Positions 1 through 10,593 of a stretch of 64,000 nucleotides of DNA are shown piece after piece. The DNA lies in assembly GCF_015351245.1 (NCBI RefSeq), contig NZ_JADKSO010000002.1:744001-808000 (forward strand). The letters run 5' to 3'. The position numbers and the translations under genes were made by a program. The notes beneath the pieces were generated by a model that had not been told where the DNA came from, ran no database searches, and worked only from the letters and a program-made list of their open reading frames with translations. The DNA comes from Rathayibacter sp. VKM Ac-2879 (GTDB lineage: Bacteria; Actinomycetota; Actinomycetes; Actinomycetales; Microbacteriaceae). Positions within the stretch are counted from its first letter, which is position 1, and each line of letters opens with the position of its first letter.

Positions 1-691
1 TGAAAAGGAACGGGTGGAGCACGTCGAGCTGCGAGAGCGAGCCGACGATCTGGGACGCGATCGAGACCACGACGGTCGCGGCCATCGCCCCGACGGGGAC
101 GTCGGTCAGCGTCGAGATGAACAGCCCGATCGCGGCCAGTCCGACGAGCGACAGCGCTGCATACACGGCGATGACCAGCGCCCGCCCGATCGCGTCGCCG
201 AGCGGGATCGTGCTTCCCGAGAGCAGCGTCACCGGCCCCGCGGGGAACAGCGCCAGCCCGATCAGGATGCCGACGACCATCACGGTCATCGCCGCCGCAA
301 GGCAGAAGGCGACGGCCGCCACGAACTTGACGACGAGCAGTCGTACGCGCCCCACCGGAGTCACCAAGAGGTATCGGAGCGTGCCGAGCGATGCCTCCCC
401 CGCGATCGCATCGCCGGCGACCACGCCGACGGTGAGCGGGAGGAAGAGCGGCACGGCGACGGTGATCGCTGCGAACCCCGTGAAGAGCCCGTTGCCGGCG
501 ATCTCGCCGACGAAGGAGGGGCCGCCTCTGCTGTCCGAGAGGCGCACCGCGATGGCCAGCAGGATCGGGATCGCTGCGAGAGCCGCCAGGAGCGCCCCTG
601 TCCGGCGCCGCCGGAACAGCAGCGCGAGCTCCGAGACGAGGAGCGCGCCATATCCGGAGCGGCGACGTGCGAGCGGCTCAGCCTTCGACAT
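1..691 (-). CDS. ABC-2 type transporter permease (3' end beyond window)
   Basis: Membrane subunit of an ABC-2 exporter, partner of the ATPase encoded just upstream. Translating the minus strand from the ATG at 691 gives an open frame to the window edge, 230 residues, beginning MSKAEPLARRRSG. Hydrophobic segments are visible around residues 36-50, 70-95, 130-155 and 175-195, separated by the cytoplasmic stretch GEASLGTLRYLLVTPV at about residues 97-112, which is the classic ABC-2 permease signature (GExxxGTLRxLL). The ATG overlaps the end of the ATPase gene by 14 nt, so translation is probably coupled. The C-terminus and last helices lie outside the window. Substrate cannot be told from the sequence. 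Confidence 0.85.
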   Translation of the reverse strand, partial: MSKAEPLARRRSGYGALLVSELALLFRRRRTGALLAALAAIPILLAIAVRLSDSRGGPSFVGEIAGNGLFTGFAAITVAVPLFLPLTVGVVAGDAIAGEASLGTLRYLLVTPVGRVRLLVVKFVAAVAFCLAAAMTVMVVGILIGLALFPAGPVTLLSGSTIPLGDAIGRALVIAVYAALSLVGLAAIGLFISTLTDVPVGAMAATVVVSIASQIVGSLSQLDVLHPFLF

Positions 692-1634
692 CGAAGCCCT
701 CCCCGGTGAGTTCGACGAAGCGTTCCTCGAGGGAGGGATGGCGCACCGCGAAGCCGCGCACGCGAACATCGGCGGCGACGAGGGAGGCGACGAGCGACTC
801 CGGCGCGATGCTCGGCGGCAGCGCGGCGACGACACGCGGCGGATCGGTCGGATGCGCGGCGGGCTCCGTCCGCGGATCGAGGCCCTGGCGGACGAGCTCC
901 TCCGAGGCGCGCTGCGGATCGGGCGTCAGCAACTCGACCGACGCCGCGCTGCCACGGAGGTCGTCGAGGCCGCCCTGCGCGACGAGACGGCCCGTCCGCA
1001 TCACCGCGGCGTGCGTGCAGAGCTGCTCGATCTCGGCGAGGAGATGACTGGAGACGAGGACCGTCGTGCCGTCCTCGTTGAGGCCACGGACAAGGGCGCG
1101 GACCTCGCGGGTCCCTTGCGGGTCGAGTCCATTCGTCGGCTCGTCGAGCACGATCAGGTCGCGGGGCGAAAGGAGGGCCACGGCGATTCCGAGTCTTTGC
1201 TTCATGCCGAGCGAGTACGAGCCGACCTTCTTGCGGGCCGCGGCCGAGAGCCCGACGCGAGCGAGCGCCTCCTTCGCTCGGGTATCTCGAGTGCGCGAGG
1301 AGGTGCCCGGCTCGGCTGCGTCGAAACGTCGCAGGTTGGCGGCCCCGGAGAGAAACGGGTAGAAGCCGGGGCCCTCGACGAGCGCACCGACCCGCGGGAG
1401 CACCTGGGCCGCCGCGCGCGGCATCGCCGAGCCCAGGACGGTGATCGATCCCTCCGTGGGCGCCGCGAGCGCCAGGAGCATGCGGATCGTCGTCGTCTTG
1501 CCCGAACCGTTGGGGCCGAGGAAGCCGAACACTGCACCGCTCGGGACGGCGAGGTCGAGGCCCGAGACCGCCTCCTGACGCCCAAAACGCTTGGTGAGGC
1601 CGTGGGTCTCGACCGCGAGGGCGGGTGAGGTCAC
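678..1634 (-). CDS. ABC transporter ATP-binding protein
   Basis: 318-residue ATPase of an ABC-2 export system of the DrrA/BcrA/CcmA class. Walker A is GPNGSGKTTT near residue 40, the signature is SLGMKQRLGIA (a usual variant of LSGGQ in this class) and Walker B is LIVLDEPTNGLDP; the H-loop appears as VSSHLLAEIEQL. The C-terminal 80 residues are the typical accessory region of this family. The start codon overlaps the stop of the upstream LolA-like gene in ATGA, and its own stop overlaps the permease start, so the three genes form one translationally coupled operon. Family function is nucleotide-driven export; the cargo is unknown, though the exported LolA-like partner suggests a lipid, lipoprotein or envelope-related substrate (inference). 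Confidence 0.93.
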   Translation of the reverse strand: MTSPALAVETHGLTKRFGRQEAVSGLDLAVPSGAVFGFLGPNGSGKTTTIRMLLALAAPTEGSITVLGSAMPRAAAQVLPRVGALVEGPGFYPFLSGAANLRRFDAAEPGTSSRTRDTRAKEALARVGLSAAARKKVGSYSLGMKQRLGIAVALLSPRDLIVLDEPTNGLDPQGTREVRALVRGLNEDGTTVLVSSHLLAEIEQLCTHAAVMRTGRLVAQGGLDDLRGSAASVELLTPDPQRASEELVRQGLDPRTEPAAHPTDPPRVVAALPPSIAPESLVASLVAADVRVRGFAVRHPSLEERFVELTGEGFDVEG

Positions 1635-2761
1635 CGCTGTCTCGCCACCGCGAGCAGGGTGCTCTCGGGGACGGCACCGGCGAACACACGTCCGTCGTCG
1701 GTGAGCAGGACGGTGACGAGGGCGGAGGAGAGGACCCGGCCGCCGCTCGTCGGCGTCGTGATCGCGTCGAGCGATCCGAGGGCGTCCGAGGCGGCGGGCA
1801 GCTCGACCACGGACGTCCAGCCGGTGCCGGTGACGGTGGGGCCAGCCGTCGCGGGATTCGCCGCGGCGGAGTCGGAGGCGGCGGAGTCAGGCACACCGCT
1901 CGTGTCGTGCTCGGGCGCGGCCTGCTCGGTGACGTCGGCGCCCGCCGGAGGCGTGAACGCGAAGAGCGAGGCATCGGGAGCCGAGAAGTCGATGCTCGAG
2001 TACGCGACGCTGAAGGCGGGTGCTGTGGCTCCCCGCGCCGTCACGGAGACTCCGAGCGGAAGGCCGGTCTGCCCGTCGACCGCGACACTCACCGAACCGA
2101 CGAGGGTGCCCGCATCGCGCGGAGTGAGCACGAGCTCGTAGGCGTCGCGGCCCGCCACGCGTGCGGTGGAGCCGACCGTGACCGTCGTGGTGGGGTCGAT
2201 GGCGGAGAGCAGCGCCTCGGCAGCCGACGACGGAGTGGGCAGCTGGCTCGCGTCGGCGGAGGAGGCGTGGTCCGCGCCCTCGTGCGGAAGGACGTGCGTC
2301 GCCGCGTTGGCGGAGGAGTCGTACATCCATACCCCGCCCGCGGGGGTCGCGACGATGTCGCGCTCGGCGAGCCGGTCGAGTACTTGGAGGCGTGCCCCCT
2401 GCGCCTCGTCGACGTAGACGCGTGCCTCGTGCGATCCGGTCGCAAGCTCGGTGAGCGCGCCCGTCAGCGAAGCGGAGTCGCCTCCGCCGCCCCCGAGCGA
2501 CGTGAGATCGGGGAGACCGAGGTCGGAGCTCTGCTCGATCTCTCCCGAGAACGCGGTGACGTCGTTGTGGGCGACGAAGGCGAGCAGCTCGGAGGCAGAC
2601 TTCTCGGGGAGTTCGCCTGCGGCATTCGCCGAGACGGGCAGTACGACGGCCGCGGCAACGACGACCGCGGGGACAACGAGCGCGGGCGCCCAGTGCTTCC
2701 AGGACATGCTCATAGCGCGGGAGGCTACGCCGCGAAACGCGGAGCCGGCTGCGAATGCCAT
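1631..2761 (-). CDS. LolA/RseB-like exported protein
   Basis: About 376 residues. The N-terminus has a short basic stretch followed by a hydrophobic segment (HWAPALVVPAVVVAAAVVLP) and a probable cleavage site at VSANAAGE, so the protein is exported or membrane-anchored. The rest resembles the LolA/MucB-RseB fold family: a run of beta-prone segments with YVDEAQGARLQVLDRL, GVWMYDSSANAATH, GRDAYELVLTPR and DGQTGLPLGVSV. I chose the ATG at 2761 because GGAG lies 11 nt upstream; GTG at 2773 and ATG at 2713 are alternatives. Gene order LolA-like, ATPase, permease recurs in actinobacteria. Role inferred: extracytoplasmic partner of the ABC-2 system or lipid-binding protein. Confidence 0.8.
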   Translation of the reverse strand: MAFAAGSAFRGVASRAMSMSWKHWAPALVVPAVVVAAAVVLPVSANAAGELPEKSASELLAFVAHNDVTAFSGEIEQSSDLGLPDLTSLGGGGGDSASLTGALTELATGSHEARVYVDEAQGARLQVLDRLAERDIVATPAGGVWMYDSSANAATHVLPHEGADHASSADASQLPTPSSAAEALLSAIDPTTTVTVGSTARVAGRDAYELVLTPRDAGTLVGSVSVAVDGQTGLPLGVSVTARGATAPAFSVAYSSIDFSAPDASLFAFTPPAGADVTEQAAPEHDTSGVPDSAASDSAAANPATAGPTVTGTGWTSVVELPAASDALGSLDAITTPTSGGRVLSSALVTVLLTDDGRVFAGAVPESTLLAVARQR

Positions 2762-2810
2762 TCGACGCATCACTCCGACACGGCGAGACGCGCAAGCGCC
2801 ACGCCGAGCG

Positions 2811-4055
2811 TCAGTCCGACTCGCCGACGAGCGGGAGGGTCACGAGCAGTCCGGCAGGCGTCTCGGCGATCGAGACCGGAGCCGAGAGCCCGGTCAGGCC
2901 CCTCAGCCAGCTCATCGCTCCGGCGGTCTCGGTCTCACTGGCCGGCAGGGCGGCACCGGCGAAGCCCGAGAGCAGGAGTCGGTGCCGCGGGACGGAAGCG
3001 TCCTCGTTCTCGCCCGCCGGCAGGTCGGCGACAGAGAGGGGCGTCGTCGCGAGCTGGCGGTTCACGAGCGCGAGGATCCGCTCGTCGACCTGCCCCGACT
3101 CCAAGAGGCCCTTCACCGCAGGCGTGGTGGTGAGCGCGGGATTCGCCGCGAGTGCCGTGCCCGCCGAGGCGAGAGCGGCGGTGTCCGCGCCCGTCGAGCC
3201 TCTGTCAACGACCCGGCGCAGCTCGACCGCGGCATCCCCCGAACCGAAGCTCGCGACCGTCGCGGAATGGGCGAGGGCCGTGCCGGTCTCGCCCGTGGCC
3301 CCCGACCGCAGGGCAGGAGTCGAGAGGACGAAGTCGACGGCGCGCCAGGCGGAGTCGGGCGCGGCGGAGTCGAGGGTGGATTCGGAGAGGAGAGAGGCGG
3401 AGGGGACGCCGGCCTCGGTCAATGCTCCGACGAGCTCGTCGGGGGCGGCGACCACCGAGAGCGGTGAGACGGCGGTCGGGAGCCAGGCGACCGCGGCGCT
3501 GGTCGGGCCGTCGAGCGCCGCGGGCTGCGCAGAACCGGAGCCCGAGAGCAGGGGTGCCGCGACGAGGGCGCCCGCGACGACCAGGACGACGGCAGCGACG
3601 CCGCCCGCGATCAGGAGCGTGCGCCGGCGGTTGCGCGAAGGCTCGGGCGCGCGCTCCTCGAAGAAGGAGGCGACGGGTCGCGCGGCGGGCACGGGGACCG
3701 GAGCGCCCAACCGTTCTCCGTCGGCCGGGGCGGGCGCAAGGAGGAGGACTGGGGCGGGAGTGGGGCGCTCGCTCGGCGCGAGGGCGGGGAGAGCCTCCTG
3801 TCCGCCGCGGTGGGCGGCCGGGCGGTTGCGGGGTGCGCGCTCAAGAGGCGCATCGTCGTGGTCGGCCGGCTCAGCCTCCCCAGCGACGGCGAGACGGCGC
3901 TCGCGCGAGAAGGCAGGCGTCGCCTCGGGCACGAACGACGCGACGCCGGGGTGCTGGAGGACGCGCTCGTCGGGATCGAGCGAGCAGCTTTCGCCGATCG
4001 TGGGGGCCGGGGCTTCCACGGTGCGCGGCGGCGGGGTGACGAAGGCGGTCGGCAT
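2811..4055 (-). CDS. single-pass membrane protein of unknown function
   Basis: About 414 residues from the ATG at 4055, which has AGGAG seven bases upstream (an in-frame ATG at 4100 has no such site). The first 150 residues are proline- and alanine-rich and look disordered and cytoplasmic. A single membrane segment (TLLIAGGVAAVVLVVAGA, about residues 164-182) follows an arginine cluster (RNRRR), the stop-transfer pattern of a type II protein. The remaining 230 residues would be outside the cell; they are rich in Ala/Thr/Ser, lack cysteines and match no family I recognise. The gene is 50 nt upstream of the LolA-like gene on the same strand and may belong to its operon. Confidence 0.65.
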   Translation of the reverse strand: MPTAFVTPPPRTVEAPAPTIGESCSLDPDERVLQHPGVASFVPEATPAFSRERRLAVAGEAEPADHDDAPLERAPRNRPAAHRGGQEALPALAPSERPTPAPVLLLAPAPADGERLGAPVPVPAARPVASFFEERAPEPSRNRRRTLLIAGGVAAVVLVVAGALVAAPLLSGSGSAQPAALDGPTSAAVAWLPTAVSPLSVVAAPDELVGALTEAGVPSASLLSESTLDSAAPDSAWRAVDFVLSTPALRSGATGETGTALAHSATVASFGSGDAAVELRRVVDRGSTGADTAALASAGTALAANPALTTTPAVKGLLESGQVDERILALVNRQLATTPLSVADLPAGENEDASVPRHRLLLSGFAGAALPASETETAGAMSWLRGLTGLSAPVSIAETPAGLLVTLPLVGESD

Positions 4056-4179
4056 CAGCGGGCTCCTGGGCGGTCGGGAGCGATCCGGGCGTGTGTGCAT
4101 CGAGGGGCATGCCCTTGATCGTCCGTTCCCCCGGTGTCCATGGGCCTAGTGTCCCTGATGCGGTGGCGCAAAACGAATC

Positions 4180-4197
4180 CCCGCTTACGCAAGCGGG
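4180..4197 (-). terminator. intrinsic terminator overlapping the stop of the LigD-type gene
   Basis: On the minus strand the stem CCCGCTT/AAGCGGG encloses GCGT, with the TAA stop inside the hairpin, followed by GATTCGTTTTGC. A stem plus T-run fits a Rho-independent terminator for the 5669-to-4185 transcription unit. Confidence 0.6.
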
Positions 4198-5231
4198 TCA
4201 CGTGTCGCCGCGGGCTTCTTGGCCCGACTCGGCTGCACGCGGGGCGGCTCCCCGGGCATCTTGGGGAAATCGGGAGGGAAAGGCAGCTCGCCGAGACCCG
4301 CGGCGCTGTCGCGCTCCCACCAGTCGAGAAGCGTGCTCAGCCCGCCCGGTGCGTCGTGCATGCGCGCCCATGGGTCTCCCTGCGCGCGGAGGCGCCCAGG
4401 CACCGTGCGGAGGGTGAAGTCGCGCGGATCGACACCGTCGAGCTCCCCCCACTCGAGCGGAGTCGACACCGGAGCGTGCGGCAGCGGACGCGGACTGTAG
4501 GCGCCGGCCATCGTGCGGTCTCGGTTCGCCTGGTTGAAGTCGACGAAGATGCGGGAGCCGCGCTCCTCCTTCCACCACGCCGTCGTGACCCGCTCGGGCA
4601 TCCGCCGCTCCAGCTCGCGCGCCGCGGCGATCACGGCATGCCGGACGACCAGGAACTCGTGCTCGGGCACGATCGGCGCGAACACGTGGAGGCCGCGGTT
4701 GCCGGACGTCTTCACGAACGACTCCAGACCCGCCTCGCCGAGGACGGCGCGCAGCTCGTGAGCCGCACGGACCGCGTCGCCGATATCGGTCCCGGGCTGC
4801 GGGTCGAGGTCGATGCGGAGCTCGTCGGGGACGTCCGGCGCCTCCGCACGCGACGCCCACGGGTGGAACACGAGGGTGTTCATCTGCACAGCCCAGACGG
4901 CGACCGCGGGCTCGTCGATCACGAGCTGAGGATGCACGCGTCCGCTCGGGTAGGTCACGGGAACGGAGCGCACGTACTCCGGGGCACCCTGGGGCGGGTT
5001 CTTCGAGAAGAACTGCGTGCCGTCGATTCCGGACGAGAAACGCTGGAGCGAGACCGGACGGTCGCCGTTGGCCGAGACGAACGGCTCGGCCACTGCGATC
5101 AGGTACTCGGCCACCTCGAGCTTCGTGATCCCCGGCTCGGGGAACAGGACCCGGCCCGGGCTCGACAACCGCACCTCCCGATCGCCGTGCGGTCCGGGGA
5201 CGGTGAGGACGACGGCGTCACTGCTGGGCAT
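4185..5231 (-). CDS. stand-alone LigD-type polymerase/primase
   Basis: 348 residues, the length of the polymerase (PolDom/primase) module of bacterial NHEJ ligase D, without nuclease or ligase modules. Visible family motifs: SSPGRVLFPEPGITKLEVAE at the N-terminus, the catalytic metal motif ELRIDLDPQPG around residue 140, KTSGNRGLHVFAPI for the active-site Ser/His region, and WWKEERGSRIFVDFNQANRD with TMAGAYSPR near residues 225-250. In the family these enzymes add ribo- or deoxyribonucleotides at DNA ends. The next gene upstream ends 9 nt before this one, so both are probably co-transcribed. No Ku gene or ATP-dependent ligase is in this window, so a role in end joining is inference. Confidence 0.9.
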   Translation of the reverse strand: MPSSDAVVLTVPGPHGDREVRLSSPGRVLFPEPGITKLEVAEYLIAVAEPFVSANGDRPVSLQRFSSGIDGTQFFSKNPPQGAPEYVRSVPVTYPSGRVHPQLVIDEPAVAVWAVQMNTLVFHPWASRAEAPDVPDELRIDLDPQPGTDIGDAVRAAHELRAVLGEAGLESFVKTSGNRGLHVFAPIVPEHEFLVVRHAVIAAARELERRMPERVTTAWWKEERGSRIFVDFNQANRDRTMAGAYSPRPLPHAPVSTPLEWGELDGVDPRDFTLRTVPGRLRAQGDPWARMHDAPGGLSTLLDWWERDSAAGLGELPFPPDFPKMPGEPPRVQPSRAKKPAATRDPLA

Positions 5232-5240
5232 CTGCTGAGG

Positions 5241-5669
5241 CTAGCCCGCGGTCCCGCCGGGCGACAGGGGGCCACCTGGGCGCCTGCGCAACCTGATCGG
5301 CCCCTTGGCCCGCGAGGGGTCGACCACCTGGCCACCCTGCACGATGTCGATCTCGCCGCGGTCGACGAGTCGCCGCGCGGCGCGGCGCACGGGCTCCATC
5401 AGCGAACGCCAGTCGTCGCCTCCGACGGCGCGGGCGACCTCGGAGGGGCACGCTGTCGAGGAGGCGGCACGGGCGAGGAGGAGGGAGCGGATCTGCTCCT
5501 CGAGGCGAGCCTCCTCGGGGCCGTCCCCGCGGCGTCGACAGGCATCGGAGCAGAAGCGGACCTCGTCCCAGTCGCGCGCCCACTTCGCGCGCCACTGGAT
5601 CTCGCGACCGCACGACGCGCACGTCTTGCTCTCGGGGTGGGCCGCGGAGGCGCGGCGACGGTGGGCCAT
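5241..5669 (-). CDS. DUF2256 and DUF3253 domain protein
   Basis: 142-residue cytoplasmic protein. Residues 15-50 are a small zinc-knuckle-like DUF2256 module (KTCASCGREI, then WARDWDEVRFCSDACRRR, four cysteines in CxxC plus CxxxC). Residues 55-130 are DUF3253, a winged-helix-like domain with CPSEVARAVGGDDWRSLM and ending VVDPSRAKGPIRLR. Fusions of these two domains are common in actinobacteria; the function is unknown. Nucleic-acid binding is likely from the zinc knuckle plus winged helix and from co-transcription with the polymerase gene (inference). Confidence 0.88.
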   Translation of the reverse strand: MAHRRRASAAHPESKTCASCGREIQWRAKWARDWDEVRFCSDACRRRGDGPEEARLEEQIRSLLLARAASSTACPSEVARAVGGDDWRSLMEPVRRAARRLVDRGEIDIVQGGQVVDPSRAKGPIRLRRRPGGPLSPGGTAG

Positions 5670-5981
5670 GCGTCCGAGTGTGCGCCGCGGGGGCGAGTCC
5701 TGCGACGGCTTGCGTGGAGGCCGTGGAGGCTGCCAGGGACGTCCCGGCCCTGGCAGCGACTCCCGTGGTGGACGCCGTTCTCCGCGCAGGAGTGCCCCCA
5801 GATCCCGCAGCGGGGGCCGGGACCGCCGTGGGGCGAGCCGTGATCACGTGGAGGCTGCGGTGTCATACTCCGCAATGGGGCGCCTCTTCGCCCAGCGGTG
5901 AGTCAGTCTGGAAGGGCCGTGCTGTAGCGCGACGAGCGGGCACGCCCCCGCGCCCTACCCTCGATCGATCAGGAGTCTCCG
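5670..5981. other. divergent intergenic region with one inverted repeat
   Basis: 312 bp between divergent genes. It must hold both promoters. The only clear structure is a 10-bp inverted repeat, GCTGCCAGGG at 5729-5738 and CCCTGGCAGC at 5748-5757, with a 9-nt spacer; it could be an operator or an RNA hairpin. AGGAG at about 5971 serves the flavin reductase start. I see no small gene. Confidence 0.4.
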
Positions 5982-6542
5982 ATGAGCCGTGAGAACCTCG
6001 CCACCAGCCCCGACGCCGAGCCGGCCCACCACGCCTTCGCCGGTCTGTCCGGGGAGGAGTTCAAGCTCGCGTTCCGCAATCATGCTGCGGGCGTCGCGCT
6101 CATCACGGCCGACCCGGGCACCGGTCCCGTGGCGCTGACGGCGACGTCGGTCTTCTCGGTGAGCGCCGAGCCTCCGCTGTTCGTGTTCTCACTGTCGTCG
6201 GCGTCGTCGAGCTCGCCGGCGATCCAGGCCTCCGAGACGCTCGTCGTCCATCTTCTCGGCGCCGAGCAGCTCGACCTCGCCCGACTCGGCTCCACGAGCG
6301 GCATCGACCGCTTCGCCGACACCTCGCTCTGGTCGCGGCTGCCGTCCGGGGAGCCGTACTTCCCCGCAGCGCCGGCATGGATACGCGGCACGGTGATCAA
6401 CCGCATGGAGGCGGGTGCGTCGACGATCGTCGCCGTGCACGCTCTCGAGGCCCACGTGCCCGACGACTCCGAGGCGACGGCTCCGCTCGTGTACCACAAC
6501 CGCACCTGGCACCACCTCGGCGAGCACTCCCGCCTCGGCTGA
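5982..6542 (+). CDS. flavin reductase family protein
   Basis: 186 residues. Fits the FMN-binding split-barrel flavin reductase family, whose members reduce FMN/FAD with NAD(P)H for partner monooxygenases. Family landmarks: FRNHAAGVALITAD at the start of the barrel, the flavin-contacting stretch ALTATSVFSVSAEPPLFVFS, the stretch LVVHLLGAEQLDLARL, and a C-terminal strand with PLVYHNRTWHHLG. AGGAG precedes the ATG by about 8 nt. No monooxygenase partner is adjacent, so its electron acceptor is unknown. Confidence 0.88.
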   Translation: MSRENLATSPDAEPAHHAFAGLSGEEFKLAFRNHAAGVALITADPGTGPVALTATSVFSVSAEPPLFVFSLSSASSSSPAIQASETLVVHLLGAEQLDLARLGSTSGIDRFADTSLWSRLPSGEPYFPAAPAWIRGTVINRMEAGASTIVAVHALEAHVPDDSEATAPLVYHNRTWHHLGEHSRLG

Positions 6543-6580
6543 ACCGGTCGCGTCCGCGCGCGGCGGGCGCCCGTGAAAAT

Positions 6581-6622
6581 GCCCACGTTGTCGCACTCGA
6601 GAGCGAGTGCGACAACGTGGGC
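6581..6622. terminator. perfect 19-bp hairpin between convergent genes
   Basis: GCCCACGTTGTCGCACTCG at 6581-6599 is followed after AGAG by its exact reverse complement at 6604-6622. The position between a rightward and a leftward gene suggests a bidirectional terminator, although there is no T-run. The perfection of the arms is unusual and could instead mark a small dispersed palindromic repeat. Confidence 0.55.
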
Positions 6623-6664
6623 GGACGGGGCGCGTCAGAGGGTGCGGAGGAAGGCCAGCAGGGG

Positions 6665-8185
6665 TCAGTGCGCGAGCACGGGCTCGGCCGAGGCGGGCAC
6701 GGCGAGTGCCGCGGCGTCCGCACGGCGACGGAACAAGAACACTGCCAGGATGCCTCCGACCGCGAACAAAGCTGCGCCCCAGGTGTAGGCCACCGTGTAG
6801 CTGTGTACCGCGGCATCGGCCGCGACAGCGGCGGTCACCGGCCCGTGCGACGCCAGATACCCCGTGACCGCCGTCGCCGCGAGGGTGTTGAGCAGGGCCG
6901 TGCCGAGGGAACCGCCGACCTGCTGGCTGGTGTTGACCGTGGCCGAGGCGACGCCGGCGAAACGGGGGTCGACTCCGCGAGTCGCCGTCTGCATCGATCC
7001 CGGCATGATCGTGCCCATCGCCGCACCGATCACCATCAGCGCGGGAAGCACGTCGGCCGCGTAACCGCTGCTGAGGTCGAGTCGAGTGAGCAACAGCATG
7101 CCGATCACGCCGAGCGCCATGCCGGTCGGCACCATGATCTTCGGCCCGAAGCGTGGGAGGAGGAAATTGGTGCCGAGCTGCGCGGCGAGCACCAGCATTC
7201 CGATCATCGGCAGGAACGATAGGCCCGTCCGGATCGGCGTGTAGCCGAGGGAGATCTGGAGGTAGTAGGTGACGAACAGGAAGATCCCGAACATGCCCGC
7301 GCCGGCGATGAGCACCGACAGGTAGGCGGCGCCGCGATCGCGATCGAGCACGATCTGCAAGGGAAGGAGGGGGTGCTCGGTGGTGCGCTGGCGCTGCACG
7401 AATCCGACCAGGAGGATCACGGCGGCGCCGAGGGGCACCCAGGTCAGGGGCGAATCCCAGCCGTCGGCCTCGGCGTTGGCGAAGCCGAACACGAGCCCGA
7501 AGAGAGCGGCCGAGACCAGCAGCGTGCCGGGCACGTCGAGCTTCGGCCGAGGGCCGGAGCGAGTGATCGGAGGCACGAAGACGATCGCGCCGATCACCGC
7601 GACGACGGCGATGATCACGTTGATGTAGAGATTCCAGCGCCAGTCGAAGCTCTCGGTCAGCACTCCACCGAGGAGGAGGCCCACCGCTCCGCCTGCGCCG
7701 GCGATCGCACCGAAGACGCCGAACGCGCGGGCGCGCTCCTTCGGGACGGTGAAGGTCGTGGTGAGCACAGCGAGGGCCGTCGGCGCGAGCAGCGCGCCGA
7801 AGACGCCCTGGAGGGCACGGGCCGCGATGAGGAGGTCGAAGTTCGGCGCCGCGCCTCCGAGCGCGGAGGCGATAGCGAAGCCGATCAGCCCGATGATGAA
7901 GGTGCGCTTGCGGCCGATGAGGTCCGAGAGGCGTCCTCCGAGCAACAGGAGGCTGCCGAACGCGAGCGAGTAGGCGGTGACCACCCATTGGCGGTCGCCG
8001 TCGGAGAAGCCGAGGTCGGCCTGTGCGGCGGGGAGGGCGATGTTCACGACGGTGGAGTCGAGCACGACCATGAGCTGGGCGAGGCCGACGGCGACGAGCG
8101 TCCACCAGCGGCGGTTCGAGGGAGCCGGAGCGGCGGGGACGGCGCTCACCGGCTGCGAGGAAGTCTGTGTCATGCGGGAGACCAT
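6665..8185 (-). CDS. DHA2-family MFS drug efflux transporter
   Basis: About 500 residues with 14 predicted membrane segments, typical of EmrB/QacA proton-driven multidrug exporters. Motif A is GGRLSDLIGRKRTF after TM2; motif D1 is VVLDSTVVNIALP in TM1; motif C of antiporters is GAIAGAGGAVGLLLGG in TM5, followed by WRWNLYINV. The start is uncertain: GTG-free ATGs exist at 8185 and 8173 and neither has a good Shine-Dalgarno; a TATA-like stretch lies immediately upstream, so a leaderless mRNA is possible. The divergent TetR gene at 8329 is the likely local repressor, a standard arrangement for this family. Confidence 0.92.
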   Translation of the reverse strand: MVSRMTQTSSQPVSAVPAAPAPSNRRWWTLVAVGLAQLMVVLDSTVVNIALPAAQADLGFSDGDRQWVVTAYSLAFGSLLLLGGRLSDLIGRKRTFIIGLIGFAIASALGGAAPNFDLLIAARALQGVFGALLAPTALAVLTTTFTVPKERARAFGVFGAIAGAGGAVGLLLGGVLTESFDWRWNLYINVIIAVVAVIGAIVFVPPITRSGPRPKLDVPGTLLVSAALFGLVFGFANAEADGWDSPLTWVPLGAAVILLVGFVQRQRTTEHPLLPLQIVLDRDRGAAYLSVLIAGAGMFGIFLFVTYYLQISLGYTPIRTGLSFLPMIGMLVLAAQLGTNFLLPRFGPKIMVPTGMALGVIGMLLLTRLDLSSGYAADVLPALMVIGAAMGTIMPGSMQTATRGVDPRFAGVASATVNTSQQVGGSLGTALLNTLAATAVTGYLASHGPVTAAVAADAAVHSYTVAYTWGAALFAVGGILAVFLFRRRADAAALAVPASAEPVLAH

Positions 8186-8187
8186 AT

Positions 8188-8198
8188 ACGAGACTCGT
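8188..8198. promoter_or_regulatory. candidate TetR operator
   Basis: ACGAG-A-CTCGT is a perfect inverted repeat just 3 nt upstream of the efflux gene's first ATG, in the 143-bp region shared with the divergent TetR gene. Short, so only suggestive. Confidence 0.35.
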
Positions 8199-8328
8199 CA
8201 GTTTCGGAACCGCAGAGTTCTTCAATTAGCATGGAGTTCACAAGGCGCACCACGAACGCCACGCCGGACCGCCCGGCGGCCAGGTCGAGAGCCGGGCAGA
8301 GACCCCCACACAGACAGGAGACGCAGCG

Positions 8329-10504
<2,176 letters not shown>

Positions 10505-10593
10505 CGCGGCGACTCTCACCGCAAAAGCGACCCGCGCGCCCTCGATCCTCTCGTCGGAGGCGCGCAGGGCGCTCCTGCCGCGGAGGCGTGTCG

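Noticed and set aside
361-1974. 537-codon minus-strand frame
   Set aside because: Frame shadow of the ABC ATPase and permease; Arg/Ser/Pro-rich without motifs, and it conflicts with both real genes.
6189-8225. 678-codon minus-strand frame across the efflux gene
   Set aside because: Off-frame reading of the MFS gene that also runs through the flavin reductase; no membrane segments.
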